A stretch of 64,000 nt of DNA from Sinomonas atrocyanea (GTDB lineage: Bacteria > Actinomycetota > Actinomycetes > Actinomycetales > Micrococcaceae), in the NCBI RefSeq assembly GCF_001577305.1, contig NZ_CP014518.1, positions 3,720,001 through 3,784,000 on the forward strand, given 5' to 3'. Within the stretch, counting starts at the first letter, position 1; every line of letters starts with the position of its first letter. A model generated the notes under the pieces. That model was given only the letters and a program-made list of their open reading frames with translations. It was not told the origin of the DNA and searched no databases. The position numbers and the translations under genes were made by a program. Positions 8,616-16,630 of this stretch are shown here, piece by piece.

Positions 8616-9580
8616 GCCGCCACCTTGTCAGGGTTCGCGTCGATCCACTTCTGGGCAGCCGCGTCGGGGCTCATGTTGTCCTTCGCGATGTACCCGGCGA
8701 CCGTGTTCTGGTCCTGGTTGGTCCAGTGGAAGTTCTTGACGAGGTTGTACGCCGGGCTGCCGGAGTTGGCGAACTTGGTGGAGACGACCTTGTTGAGGTC
8801 ATACTTGGGGTAGTCGCACGCGACCTTCGCCGCGTCGGCATCGCACCCGTCGGTGTAGGCCGGGAGGTTGACCTTCACGAGCGGCACCTCGGCCATGAAC
8901 CACTGGGGCTCGTAGAAGTAGCCGATGAGCGGGGTGTGGTTCTGCTCGGCCTGGCGGAACGCCTGGATGAGGGCCGGCTCGGAGCCGGCGTAGACGACCT
9001 TGAAGTTCAGGCCGAGGTTCTTCACGAGCGCCTCGTCGTTGGTGACGTAGGAGGGGTCGCCGTCGAGCAGCTGGCCCTGGCCTCCCGACTCCGAGGTCTT
9101 GAACAGGTCAGCGTACTTGTTGAGGTTCTTGGAGTCGGTGATGTCCGGGTACTGCTTGGCCATCCATGGCGGCACGTACCAGCCGATCACCCCGGTGTTG
9201 CCGGTAGAGCCGGCGTCCACCGCGGTCTTCTGCTGCTTGATGTACTTGTCGGTCAGATCCGGGTGGCCCCAGTTCTCGAGGACGGCGTCCACCTCGCCGC
9301 TGCCGAAGCCCTGCCACGCGACCTCTTCCTTGAGGGTCTTGTAGTTGACGGTGCAGCCGAGCTTCTCCTTGGCGAGGGTGCCGACCACGTAGGCGTCCGC
9401 CTCGTAGCCGACCCACGGGTTGACCGCGACGTTGAAGGCGCCGCACTTGGCGCTGCCGCTCGCGGCCGACGAGGCAGCGGAGATGTCCCCGCCGCAGGCG
9501 GTGAGCCCGAGGAGGGCGGTGAGCAGGGCGGCGCCGTAGGCTTTCTTCTTCAGCGCTGGGGAAATCCGGGTTTTCTTCAT
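8603..9580 (-). CDS. Glycine betaine/choline ABC transporter substrate-binding lipoprotein
   Basis: Encodes 325 aa of the OpuAC type. A positively charged N-terminus, a short hydrophobic stretch and the lipobox GLTAC (Cys29) mark it as a membrane-anchored lipoprotein. The mature part begins FNVAVNPWVGYEADAYVV, a typical quaternary-ammonium binding fold, and contains Trp/Tyr-rich patches (IGWYVPPWMA, YFYEPQWFM) that would form the aromatic cage for a trimethylammonium head group. It follows the permease gene after 13 bp. It delivers choline or betaine to the permease-ATPase pair encoded upstream. Which ligand it prefers cannot be read from the sequence. Confidence 0.92.
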   Translation of the reverse strand: MKKTRISPALKKKAYGAALLTALLGLTACGGDISAASSAASGSAKCGAFNVAVNPWVGYEADAYVVGTLAKEKLGCTVNYKTLKEEVAWQGFGSGEVDAVLENWGHPDLTDKYIKQQKTAVDAGSTGNTGVIGWYVPPWMAKQYPDITDSKNLNKYADLFKTSESGGQGQLLDGDPSYVTNDEALVKNLGLNFKVVYAGSEPALIQAFRQAEQNHTPLIGYFYEPQWFMAEVPLVKVNLPAYTDGCDADAAKVACDYPKYDLNKVVSTKFANSGSPAYNLVKNFHWTNQDQNTVAGYIAKDNMSPDAAAQKWIDANPDKVAAWLK

Positions 9581-9593
9581 GGCACTTCCTTGA

Positions 9594-11663
9594 TCAGGCG
9601 TTGCCCAGGCGGGCAGCGGCGTGCTGGGTGATGCGGTCGAGCATGACTCCGAGTGCGGTGATGGCGATGCCGGCGGCGAGGCCCTTGCCGAAGAGCTGGC
9701 TCTGGGAGAAGCCGGAGACGACGAGGTAGCCGAGCCCCCCGCCGCCGACGAGTCCGCCGACCACGACCATGGACAGGACGTAGAGCAGGCCCTGGTTGGC
9801 GGCGAGGATGACGGCGGCCCTGGACATGGGCAGCTGGACCTTGGTGACCATCTGCCAGGGCGTGGTGCCCATCGATTCCGAGGCCTCGACGGTGACCGGG
9901 GACACGCCGCGGATACCGTCCGCGACGAGCTTGGTGGCGATCGGGACGCCGTAGGCGACGGCGGCGACGATCGCGGTGAACCGGGTGGGACCGAACAGGG
10001 CCAGCGCGGGGACGAGGTACACGAACGACGGGATGGTCTGGAACGCGTCCAGCACCGGCCGCACGATCGAGTCGACGAGCTTGCTGCGCCCCATCAGGAC
10101 GCCCACGATCACGGCCGCGATCACCACGAGGAACGTCGCCACGAGCGTGGTCGCGAGGGTCTTCATGCTCTCGTTCCAGAGCCCGGTGCCGAGGATCACC
10201 GCCTCGCAGACGAGGGTCGCGGCGCAGGCGCGCCGGCCGCCCAGGGCGAAGGCGATGCCGAGCAGCACGAGTGCCATGGTCCACCAGGGCGACTGCGCCA
10301 GGAGCGACTCGAGCGGGTTGACCAGGAGAGCAGTGACGGCCTCCTTGAGCCACTCGGTGAAGCCGGAGAACGTGTGCACGGTCCAGTCGGTGGCCGCGGA
10401 GACGGCCTGGGCGAGCGGTCCGCCGAGGTCCGGCGAGGAGGGGAACTTCGCCAGGGCGAGGTAGCTGTGCGAGAGCCAGATGGCCACGGCAGCGAGGGCG
10501 GCTGATGCGATGGCGACTGCGCGCCGCCCCTTCGGTCCGCGCAGGCCCCCGCTGCGCGAGCCCCGCTGGACGCGGGCCTCGATCCCCGAGCGCTCGGAGG
10601 CCGCCGTCGTCGTGCGGTCGAGCATGATCGCCATGAGGACGATCGCGAGGCCGGAGACGAACGCCGAGCCGACGTCGAGCGACTGCAGCGACTGCAGGAC
10701 GGGCTGGCCGAGGCCGGGACCGTTGATGAGGGCGGCGATGGTGGCCATGGACAGGGCCGCCATCGTGCACTGGTTGATGCCGACGACGATCGTGCGCCGC
10801 GCCATGGGAAGCTGCACCTTGGTCAGCGTCTGCCACGCTGTTCCGCCCATGGACGTGACGGCCTCGAGCGTGGTCGGCGAGACGTTGCGGATGCCGTGCT
10901 CGGTGATGCGCACGAGCGGGGGGAGCGAGTAGATGATCGTCGTGACGATCGCCGAGGCGGGGCCGATCCCGAAGACGAGCGCCAGCGGGGCGAGGTAGGC
11001 GAACGAGGGCAGCGTCTGGGCCAGGTCCAGCAGCGGAGAGAGGACTGCGGAGACGCGCCGGCTGCGCGCCATCCAGATCCCCAGCGGGGGCCCTGTCAGG
11101 GCGCAGAGGCCGACGGCGACGAAGGTCACGATGAGCGTGTCGATGCTCTGCTGCCAGTAGCCGAAGAAGCCGAACAGCAGCACGCACGCTGCCACGAGGA
11201 TCATCGAGCGGACGCCCGCGAGCACGAACGCCAGCCAGGCGAGCAGGGCCAGGACGCCGAGCCAGCCGACCTCGGGCACGGGGCGCAGCGCCGAGGGCTG
11301 GCTCAGGAGGTGCTGCAGGAACGCCACGGCCCCGTTCAGGCCGTCGGTGATGGGCTGCACGACCGAGGTGAAGAAGGGCGACTGGCTGCGCGCGGTGTCG
11401 AAGCTGTCGCGGAGACCGTTGAGCCAGAGGTGGACGTCGGTCTTGTCCGCACCGCCGAGCTCGAGGGTCTGGGTTCCCCGGAAGAGGCCCCACAGCACCA
11501 GCCAGCCCACGACGACCGCGGCCAGCAGCACCGGGCGCCAGTGGCGGCGGACGAAGGCGCCCCGGGAGACCGGCGGCCGGGTTGCCGGCTCAGCGCCCCG
11601 CTCGCGCGCCTGAGCGGGAGGTCCGCCGGCGGCCTCGGTGCGGTCGGGCGCCACCGTGCTCAT
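9594..11663 (-). CDS. Fused double-domain quaternary-amine ABC permease
   Basis: Encodes 689 aa, about twice a normal OpuAB/ProW permease. Two binding-protein-dependent permease domains sit in tandem. The first has its ATPase-contact loop EAVTSMGGTAWQTLTKVQLP (about residue 270), the second EASESMGTTPWQMVTKVQLP (about residue 600). Each is surrounded by five or six membrane segments, and a linker rich in Arg/Ser/Gly separates the halves. A single chain therefore probably supplies both permease subunits of the importer. The start ATG overlaps the ATPase stop as ATGA, so the two are translationally coupled. It is part of the choline/betaine operon. Confidence 0.9.
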   Translation of the reverse strand: MSTVAPDRTEAAGGPPAQARERGAEPATRPPVSRGAFVRRHWRPVLLAAVVVGWLVLWGLFRGTQTLELGGADKTDVHLWLNGLRDSFDTARSQSPFFTSVVQPITDGLNGAVAFLQHLLSQPSALRPVPEVGWLGVLALLAWLAFVLAGVRSMILVAACVLLFGFFGYWQQSIDTLIVTFVAVGLCALTGPPLGIWMARSRRVSAVLSPLLDLAQTLPSFAYLAPLALVFGIGPASAIVTTIIYSLPPLVRITEHGIRNVSPTTLEAVTSMGGTAWQTLTKVQLPMARRTIVVGINQCTMAALSMATIAALINGPGLGQPVLQSLQSLDVGSAFVSGLAIVLMAIMLDRTTTAASERSGIEARVQRGSRSGGLRGPKGRRAVAIASAALAAVAIWLSHSYLALAKFPSSPDLGGPLAQAVSAATDWTVHTFSGFTEWLKEAVTALLVNPLESLLAQSPWWTMALVLLGIAFALGGRRACAATLVCEAVILGTGLWNESMKTLATTLVATFLVVIAAVIVGVLMGRSKLVDSIVRPVLDAFQTIPSFVYLVPALALFGPTRFTAIVAAVAYGVPIATKLVADGIRGVSPVTVEASESMGTTPWQMVTKVQLPMSRAAVILAANQGLLYVLSMVVVGGLVGGGGLGYLVVSGFSQSQLFGKGLAAGIAITALGVMLDRITQHAAARLGNA

Positions 11664-12772
11664 GCCGCACCGCCCCGGCCGCCCGCCACGGATTCCTCCT
11701 CGGCTACGACCACGCGCAGGATGTCGTCGTCGTCGACCACCCCGAGGAAGCGCTCCCCGTCATAGACGCGCACCGGCAGGGAGGACTGCAGGACCTGCCG
11801 CGCGGCGTCGCGCACCACGCAGTCCGCCTGCATCACGGGTCCCTCGAGCGATTCGTCGGAGCCCGGGGCGCGGACGACGTAGCGCAGGGTGAGCACGTGG
11901 GAGCGGGGGACGTCGGAGACGAAGTCGCGCACGTAGGCGTCCGCGGGGTGCGCGACGACCTCGGCCGGCGTCCCGATCTGGACGATCTCGCCGTCGCGCA
12001 TGATGAGGATGCGGTCGCCGAGCTTGAGCGCCTCCTGCAGGTCGTGGGTGATGAAGACCATCGTCTTCCCCACTTCCTCGTGCAGCCGGCACACCTCGTT
12101 CTGCATGTCCCGGCGGATCAGCGGGTCGAGGGCCGAGAACGGCTCGTCGAACAGCAGCACCTGCGGGTCCACGGCCAGCGCCCGGGCCAGGCCCACGCGC
12201 TGCTGCATGCCGCCCGAGAGCTGGTCCGGGAACGAGTTCTCGTAGCCGGAGAGGCCCACGAGGTCGACCATCTCCTGGGCCCGGGCGAGCCGGGCTGCCT
12301 TGCCCTCGCCGCGGACCTCGAGGCCGTAGGCCACGTTGTCGAGCACCTTCCGGTGCGGGAGGAGGCCGAACTGCTGGAACACCATGGCCATGTGGTTGCG
12401 CCGCATGGAACGCAGCTTGGCCTTGCTCGCACAGGTGACGTCCTCGCCGTCGATCCTCACGCTTCCCGCGGTCGGCTCGATGAGCCGCGTCAGCAGCCGC
12501 ACGAGGGTCGACTTGCCCGAGCCCGAAAGCCCCATGACCACGAAGACCTCTCCCGGGGCGACCTCGAAGGAGACGTCCTTGACGGCGGCGAGGCAGCCGG
12601 TCTTGCTCTGCAGCTCTTTCCGGGTCAGGTGCTCGTCCGGGGTTCCGATGATCTTGTCGGCCTTCGCGCCGAAGATCTTCCACAGGCCCTCGACCTTCAG
12701 GGCCGGCTCGCTGGAGCCTTCGCGGCGCGCCGCACGGCGTGTAGTTTCGGGGTCCAGAGTCGGGGCGCTCAT
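11660..12772 (-). CDS. Glycine betaine/choline ABC transporter ATP-binding protein with CBS region
   Basis: Encodes 370 aa of the OpuAA/ProV type. Walker A GLSGSGKST at 81-89, Q-loop FQQFGLLPH, signature LSGGMQQR, Walker B LLFDEPFSALD and switch FITHDLQEA are all present. The N-terminal extension with DEHLTRKELQSKTG is typical of quaternary-amine ATPases. The last 85 residues resemble a CBS module (VYDGERFLGVVDDDDIL), the part that senses ionic strength or cyclic di-AMP in OpuA systems. The gene overlaps betA upstream and the permease downstream by ATGA junctions. Together these encode an energy-driven importer of choline or betaine. Confidence 0.93.
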   Translation of the reverse strand: MSAPTLDPETTRRAARREGSSEPALKVEGLWKIFGAKADKIIGTPDEHLTRKELQSKTGCLAAVKDVSFEVAPGEVFVVMGLSGSGKSTLVRLLTRLIEPTAGSVRIDGEDVTCASKAKLRSMRRNHMAMVFQQFGLLPHRKVLDNVAYGLEVRGEGKAARLARAQEMVDLVGLSGYENSFPDQLSGGMQQRVGLARALAVDPQVLLFDEPFSALDPLIRRDMQNEVCRLHEEVGKTMVFITHDLQEALKLGDRILIMRDGEIVQIGTPAEVVAHPADAYVRDFVSDVPRSHVLTLRYVVRAPGSDESLEGPVMQADCVVRDAARQVLQSSLPVRVYDGERFLGVVDDDDILRVVVAEEESVAGGRGGAA

Positions 12773-14448
12773 GATGCCTCCTCGAGTTGGCTGAGCGGGG
12801 TGTGGCGGTAGAAGGGTTCGGCTTCGGCGGGGAGCTCACGGCCGAGGATGAGGTCCGCGGCCTTCTCCGCGAGCATCATCACGGGGGCGAAGATGTTGCC
12901 GTTGGTCACGTAGGGCATGGCGGAGGCGTCCGCGACGCGCAGCCCCTCGGTGCCGTGGACCTTCATCGTGTGGGGGTCGACGACGGCCATCGGGTCCGAG
13001 GGGGGGCCCATCTTCGCGGTGCACGAGGGGTGGAGGGCGGTCTCGGCGTCCCGGGCGACCCAGTCGAGGATCTCCTGGTCGGTCGTGACCGACGGGCCGG
13101 GAGAGATCTCCCCGCCGTTGAACGGCGCCATTGCCGGCTGGCGGAGGATCTCGCGGGAGACGTTGACGGCCTCGATCCATTCACGGCGATCGTTCTCGGT
13201 CGAGAGGTAGTTGAACAGGATCGAGGGGCGCTCCGACGGATCCGCCGAGCGGATCTTCAGGTGACCGCGCACATCCGAGTACATGGGTCCGACGTGCACC
13301 TGGAAGCCGTGCTCGACCTCGGCCTTCTTCCCGTCGTAGCGCACTGCTACGGGGAGGAAGTGGTACATCAGGTTCGGGTAGGCGACCTCGTCGTTCGAGC
13401 GCACGAAGCCGCCGCCCTCGAAGTGGTTCGTCGCCGCCGGCCCCTTCCGTCCCAGCAGCCACTCGAGTCCGATGAAGGGCATTCTCCAGAGGTCGAGGGA
13501 AGGCTGCTGGGAGACGGGCTGCAGGCAGGCGTGCTGGATGTAGACCTCGAGGTGGTCCTGGAGGTTCTCCCCGACGCCGGCGAGGGCGACGCGCGGCGCG
13601 ACACCGACGGACCGGAGGTGCTGCGGATCGCCGATGCCGGCCAGCTGGAGCAGCTGCGGGGTGTTGAAGGCGCCGCCGCAGAGGATGACCTCTCCCGCGC
13701 TCACCGTGTGGCTCTGGCCGCCGCGGCGGTACCTTACCCCCGTGGCCCGCGTCCCCTGGAACTCGATCCCGGTCACCGTCGCGAGCGTCCTCACGGTGAC
13801 GTTGGACCGCTTCCGAGCGGGGCGCAGGTAGCCGCGCGACGCGGAGTAGCGCTCGCCCTTGTGGACGTTTCGGTCGAACGGTCCGAAGCCTTCCTGGCGG
13901 TAGCCGTTCACGTCATCTGTGCGCGGGTAGCCGGCTTGGACGGCGGCGTCGAAGAACGCCTGGAACAGCGGGTTGGTGGCGGGCCCGCGCTCGAGAATGA
14001 GCGGACCCTCGTGGCCCCGGAAGGGGTCCTCGGGGGAGGCGGCGAGGGCGTTCTCCATCCGCTTGAAGTAGGGGAGGCAGTGGGCGAAGTCCCAGCTCTC
14101 CATGCCGGGGTCCGCCCCCCAGCGCTCATAGTCCAGCGGGTTCCCGCGCTGGAAGATCATCCCGTTGATCGAGCTCGAGCCGCCCAAGACCTTGCCGCGG
14201 GCGTGCGCGACCCTGCGCCCGCCCATGAAGGGCTCTGGATCGGACTCGTAGCGCCAGTCGTAGAACGGGTTGCCGCTCGGGAAGGTGAGGGCGGCCGGCA
14301 TCTGGATGAAGAGGTCCCACGGGTAGTCGCTGCGGCCAGCCTCGAGCACGAGCACCGTTCGGTCCCCGTCTGCGCTGAGCCGGTCGGCGAGGACGGACCC
14401 GGCGCTTCCGCCCCCCACGATCACGTAGTCATAGGTCTGCTTCGTCAT
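12769..14448 (-). CDS. betA: Choline dehydrogenase (GMC oxidoreductase)
   Basis: Encodes 559 aa, the normal length. The FAD-binding motif YVIVGGGSAGSVLADRLS is at residues 8-25. The GMC signatures HARGKVLGGSSSINGMIFQRG and, later, GAFNTPQLLQLAGIG are present, and the C-terminal active-site region contains HPSCTAKMG and NGNIFAPVMMLAEKAAD. It oxidises choline to betaine aldehyde. It heads the transporter-aldehyde dehydrogenase operon and overlaps the ATPase gene by 4 bp. I start it at the ATG at 14446-14448, preceded by GGTGGGG; the longer open frame upstream lacks family similarity. A 21-codon ORF ends over this start (TGA within ATGA), so translation may be coupled to it. Confidence 0.93.
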   Translation of the reverse strand: MTKQTYDYVIVGGGSAGSVLADRLSADGDRTVLVLEAGRSDYPWDLFIQMPAALTFPSGNPFYDWRYESDPEPFMGGRRVAHARGKVLGGSSSINGMIFQRGNPLDYERWGADPGMESWDFAHCLPYFKRMENALAASPEDPFRGHEGPLILERGPATNPLFQAFFDAAVQAGYPRTDDVNGYRQEGFGPFDRNVHKGERYSASRGYLRPARKRSNVTVRTLATVTGIEFQGTRATGVRYRRGGQSHTVSAGEVILCGGAFNTPQLLQLAGIGDPQHLRSVGVAPRVALAGVGENLQDHLEVYIQHACLQPVSQQPSLDLWRMPFIGLEWLLGRKGPAATNHFEGGGFVRSNDEVAYPNLMYHFLPVAVRYDGKKAEVEHGFQVHVGPMYSDVRGHLKIRSADPSERPSILFNYLSTENDRREWIEAVNVSREILRQPAMAPFNGGEISPGPSVTTDQEILDWVARDAETALHPSCTAKMGPPSDPMAVVDPHTMKVHGTEGLRVADASAMPYVTNGNIFAPVMMLAEKAADLILGRELPAEAEPFYRHTPLSQLEEAS

Positions 14449-14510
14449 GATCCCCACCGATCCGGAACGCCGCCCGTCGCGGCGTCGAGCTTCTCCTGTG
14501 CGGTCGTCAT
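14445..14510 (-). CDS. 21-aa leader ORF resembling the N-terminus of the Rieske oxygenase
   Basis: A very short ORF with an excellent ribosome binding site (CAGGAG six bases before ATG) and an ATGA overlap with betA. Its product starts MTTAQEKLDAATGGV, close to the first 15 residues of the oxygenase encoded at 15393-16568 (MTTAPEKTEAAKGGV; 11 of 15 identical). It then runs VPDRWGS to the stop. It may be a translated leader that couples ribosomes to betA, or the remnant of a duplicated gene start. I know of no family for it. Confidence 0.5.
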   Translation of the reverse strand: MTTAQEKLDAATGGVPDRWGS

Positions 14511-14584
14511 GTCTGCTCCTGGGGTTAGGCGGGATAGTGCAAAGACTCGGAGAGTTCAAAGGGAGAGGCCTCAAGGCCCCGGGG

Positions 14585-14755
14585 AATTGCATAAGGTGCA
14601 ACAGACTTCGATTGGCACAACACTCGGGCACCTCCGAAGGGAGTGTCAAGCATTTTTCGAAGGGTCAGAAGAATGTCACCGGCAGGAAACATCAGGCCTC
14701 GGCGGCCCATTGACCACGACCCCGAGGGACCCATAAAGTAGTCAGGTATATCAGT
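14585..14755. promoter_or_regulatory. Conserved upstream block, copy A (betA operon)
   Basis: A non-coding segment that aligns with 17865-18034 at nearly identical spacing. Shared words in order are AATTGC, GGTGCAAC, TTCGA, CACAACA, GTCAAG, TTTTT, ATGTCACCGG, GAAACATC, TTGACC and TATATCAG. Read toward betA, it contains CTTGACA, a good -35 box, and a TTGCA-N5-TGCAA dyad. It likely holds the promoter and operators of the choline operon. Confidence 0.6.
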
Positions 14756-14775
14756 CGTATTCAGAAACATTCACT

Positions 14776-15000
14776 TCACATCGACCCGGAGTGCGCCCTT
14801 GGACTCGGCCTTACACACCCCTTCGGGTGAGGGCCGAGCGCGCGAGGGATTCTCCAGCCGTACTCCCCCGTGGCCGACGCACCGAGCCTGAGCTGGAGTA
14901 TCGAGACGAGCACGGACCTGGCCGCGAATCCGAGGTAGGAGCCCCTGTCGGGGAAGCTCGCGAAGTAGCCGCGGCGCCGGTCCGCGGCATACTCGCTCAC
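14776..15000 (-). CDS. Possible small protein after the Rieske ferredoxin
   Basis: A 74-codon frame opens at a GTG 18 bp after the ferredoxin stop, with GGGAG upstream. It encodes SEYAADRRRGYFASF and, further on, FAARSVLVSILQLRLG, which could form one amphipathic or membrane helix. Codon use is plausible but I recognise no family. Its 3' end overlaps an imperfect hairpin (near 14809-14835, arms around CACCC/GGGTG with a GAAG loop) that might be a terminator. It could be a genuine last gene of the oxygenase operon or only an open frame. Confidence 0.35.
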   Translation of the reverse strand: MSEYAADRRRGYFASFPDRGSYLGFAARSVLVSILQLRLGASATGEYGWRIPRALGPHPKGCVRPSPRAHSGSM

Positions 15001-15017
15001 GAATCTCCCGCGCCCCC

Positions 15018-15379
15018 TCAGACGTGGCCGTCCACCGTGATGCCGGGGGAAGGTTGGGCGCTTCGTCGGACTCCTGGAGGTAGATCTCGCCATCGCGCAC
15101 TTCCACGGTGTGCACGCGCACCGGCAGCTTCGCCGGCGGAGCGTCCACGGTGCCCGTGCGGAGGCTGAACTTCGAGGCGTGGAGGGGGCACTCGACCTCG
15201 CATCCCTCCACGTAGCCGTCCGCGAGCGAGGCATCCTGATGGGTGCAGGTGTCGTCGATCGCGAACAGTTCGCCCTCCTCGGTGTGGAAGAGCGCGATGG
15301 GGGGCCGTGTCTCGATCCGCATGGCGTCGCCCCTCGCGAGCTCCGACAGGGGGCAGATGTGCTTCATGCTCTCGCTCAT
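15018..15379 (-). pseudogene. Rieske [2Fe-2S] ferredoxin, apparent one-base frameshift near the C-terminus
   Basis: Small electron-transfer protein of the betaine-oxygenase system. The Rieske ligands are intact: DTCTHQDAS (Cys45, His47) and ECPLHASKF (Cys64, His67). The start ATG follows GAGGAGAG. As sequenced, the frame runs past the expected end and adds about 100 non-homologous residues down to 14771. Adding one base to the five-C run (15045-15049, G on the + strand) gives the normal short ending NLPPGITVDGHV and a stop at 15018, for 120 aa. The iron-sulfur site is unaffected, so even the read-through product might work. It lies 13 bp after the oxygenase gene. Confidence 0.8.
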
Positions 15380-15392
15380 GGGACTCTCCTCC

Positions 15393-16568
15393 TCACTCCT
15401 GGTTCGTCGCAATGACGTCGCCGACCTTGGACGTCACCCAGTCGTGGAACTCGCCGATGTGGTGCTCGCTCGGCACGAGCACTCCGCCGTGGGCGTAGAT
15501 CCTGGAGGCCATCGCGGGCTGGCACCGCTCGCACGCATCGAAGTCCTGCTCGTTGACCCGGTGGAACAGCTCCACCGATGCGTCGAGGTCCTTGCCGCTC
15601 TCCACCACGTGGGGGAGGTAGAGCCAGTCGCACTCGACGATCGTGCGGTCCGCGGCCATCGGGAACATGCGGTGGATGATGACGTGGTCCGGGACGAGGT
15701 TGACGAAGACCGTCGGCTTGATGGTGATCGCGTAGTAGCGGCGGTCCTGGTCCTCGCCGACGCCGGGGATGACGTCGAGGCCCTCCGAGCCGTCCACGGT
15801 GAAGCCCTTGATGTCGGCGCCGAACTCGGCCCCGTGGCCCACGAAGTACTGGGCCGCGAGGCCGTCCGCGAACTCGGGAAGCACCTCCGTCAGCTCCGGG
15901 TGGATGGTCGCGCAGTGGTAGCACTCCATGAAGTTCTCGATGATGAGCTTCCAGTTGGCCTTCACGTCATAGGTGATCCTGCGGCCCAGGGCCAGGTTCG
16001 CCACGTCGTAGCCGTCGATCTTGTGCACGTCGCCGAGCCGGGTCTCGATCGCGCCCATCACATCGTCCTCGAACGAGGGCGGCTCCTCGGCCAGGCACAG
16101 CCACACGTAGCCGAGGTACTCGCGGATGTGGACCTTGACGAGGCCGTACTCCTGGCGGTCGATGTCCGGCATCTTGGTGAGGTTCGGCGCAGCGATGAGC
16201 TTGCCGTCGAGGTCGTAGGTCCAGGCGTGGTACGGGCACTGGAAGGAGCGCTCGGCCTTGCCGGAATCCTCCATGCAGAGCTTGACGCCGCGGTGCCGGC
16301 AGATGTTGAAGAACGCCCGGATCTCACCCTTGCGGTTGCGGGAGACGATGACGCTCTCGCGCCCGATCTGGACGGTCTTGAAGGTCCCGGGACCATCGAG
16401 GTCTGCCGAGCGAACGGCGCAGAACCACATCTGCTCGAAGATGCGCTCCTGCTCGGCCCGGAAGACGGCTTCGTCGACGTACGTCGAGCCGGGGAGGGTC
16501 GCGATGAGGCTCTCGGAGATCCTCACTCCGCCCTTGGCTGCCTCGGTCTTCTCAGGTGCAGTGGTCAT
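15393..16568 (-). CDS. Rieske-type oxygenase alpha subunit, probable glycine betaine monooxygenase
   Basis: Encodes 391 aa. Rieske cluster: CRHRGVKLC (Cys90, His92) and CPYHAW (Cys111, His114). The mononuclear iron motif ENFMECYHCATIHPEL is near residues 210-225, giving the usual two His and one later Asp. Length and motifs match the GbcA/carnitine-monooxygenase branch, which removes a methyl group from quaternary amines as formaldehyde. It sits between a ferredoxin reductase gene and a Rieske ferredoxin gene and next to choline oxidation genes, so glycine betaine is the most likely substrate and dimethylglycine the product. Stachydrine or carnitine-type substrates cannot be excluded. Confidence 0.85.
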   Translation of the reverse strand: MTTAPEKTEAAKGGVRISESLIATLPGSTYVDEAVFRAEQERIFEQMWFCAVRSADLDGPGTFKTVQIGRESVIVSRNRKGEIRAFFNICRHRGVKLCMEDSGKAERSFQCPYHAWTYDLDGKLIAAPNLTKMPDIDRQEYGLVKVHIREYLGYVWLCLAEEPPSFEDDVMGAIETRLGDVHKIDGYDVANLALGRRITYDVKANWKLIIENFMECYHCATIHPELTEVLPEFADGLAAQYFVGHGAEFGADIKGFTVDGSEGLDVIPGVGEDQDRRYYAITIKPTVFVNLVPDHVIIHRMFPMAADRTIVECDWLYLPHVVESGKDLDASVELFHRVNEQDFDACERCQPAMASRIYAHGGVLVPSEHHIGEFHDWVTSKVGDVIATNQE

Positions 16569-16630
16569 GTCTTCTCCTCGTCGGATGGTGGATGAAGGGG
16601 AAAGGTCTTCTTCGACGGCGCGTGGGCCGC

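Noticed and set aside
14771..15412. Rieske ferredoxin as a 200-residue protein with a novel C-terminal domain
   Set aside because: The extra residues have out-of-frame codon bias and the normal ending exists one frame away, so a frameshift is the better explanation.
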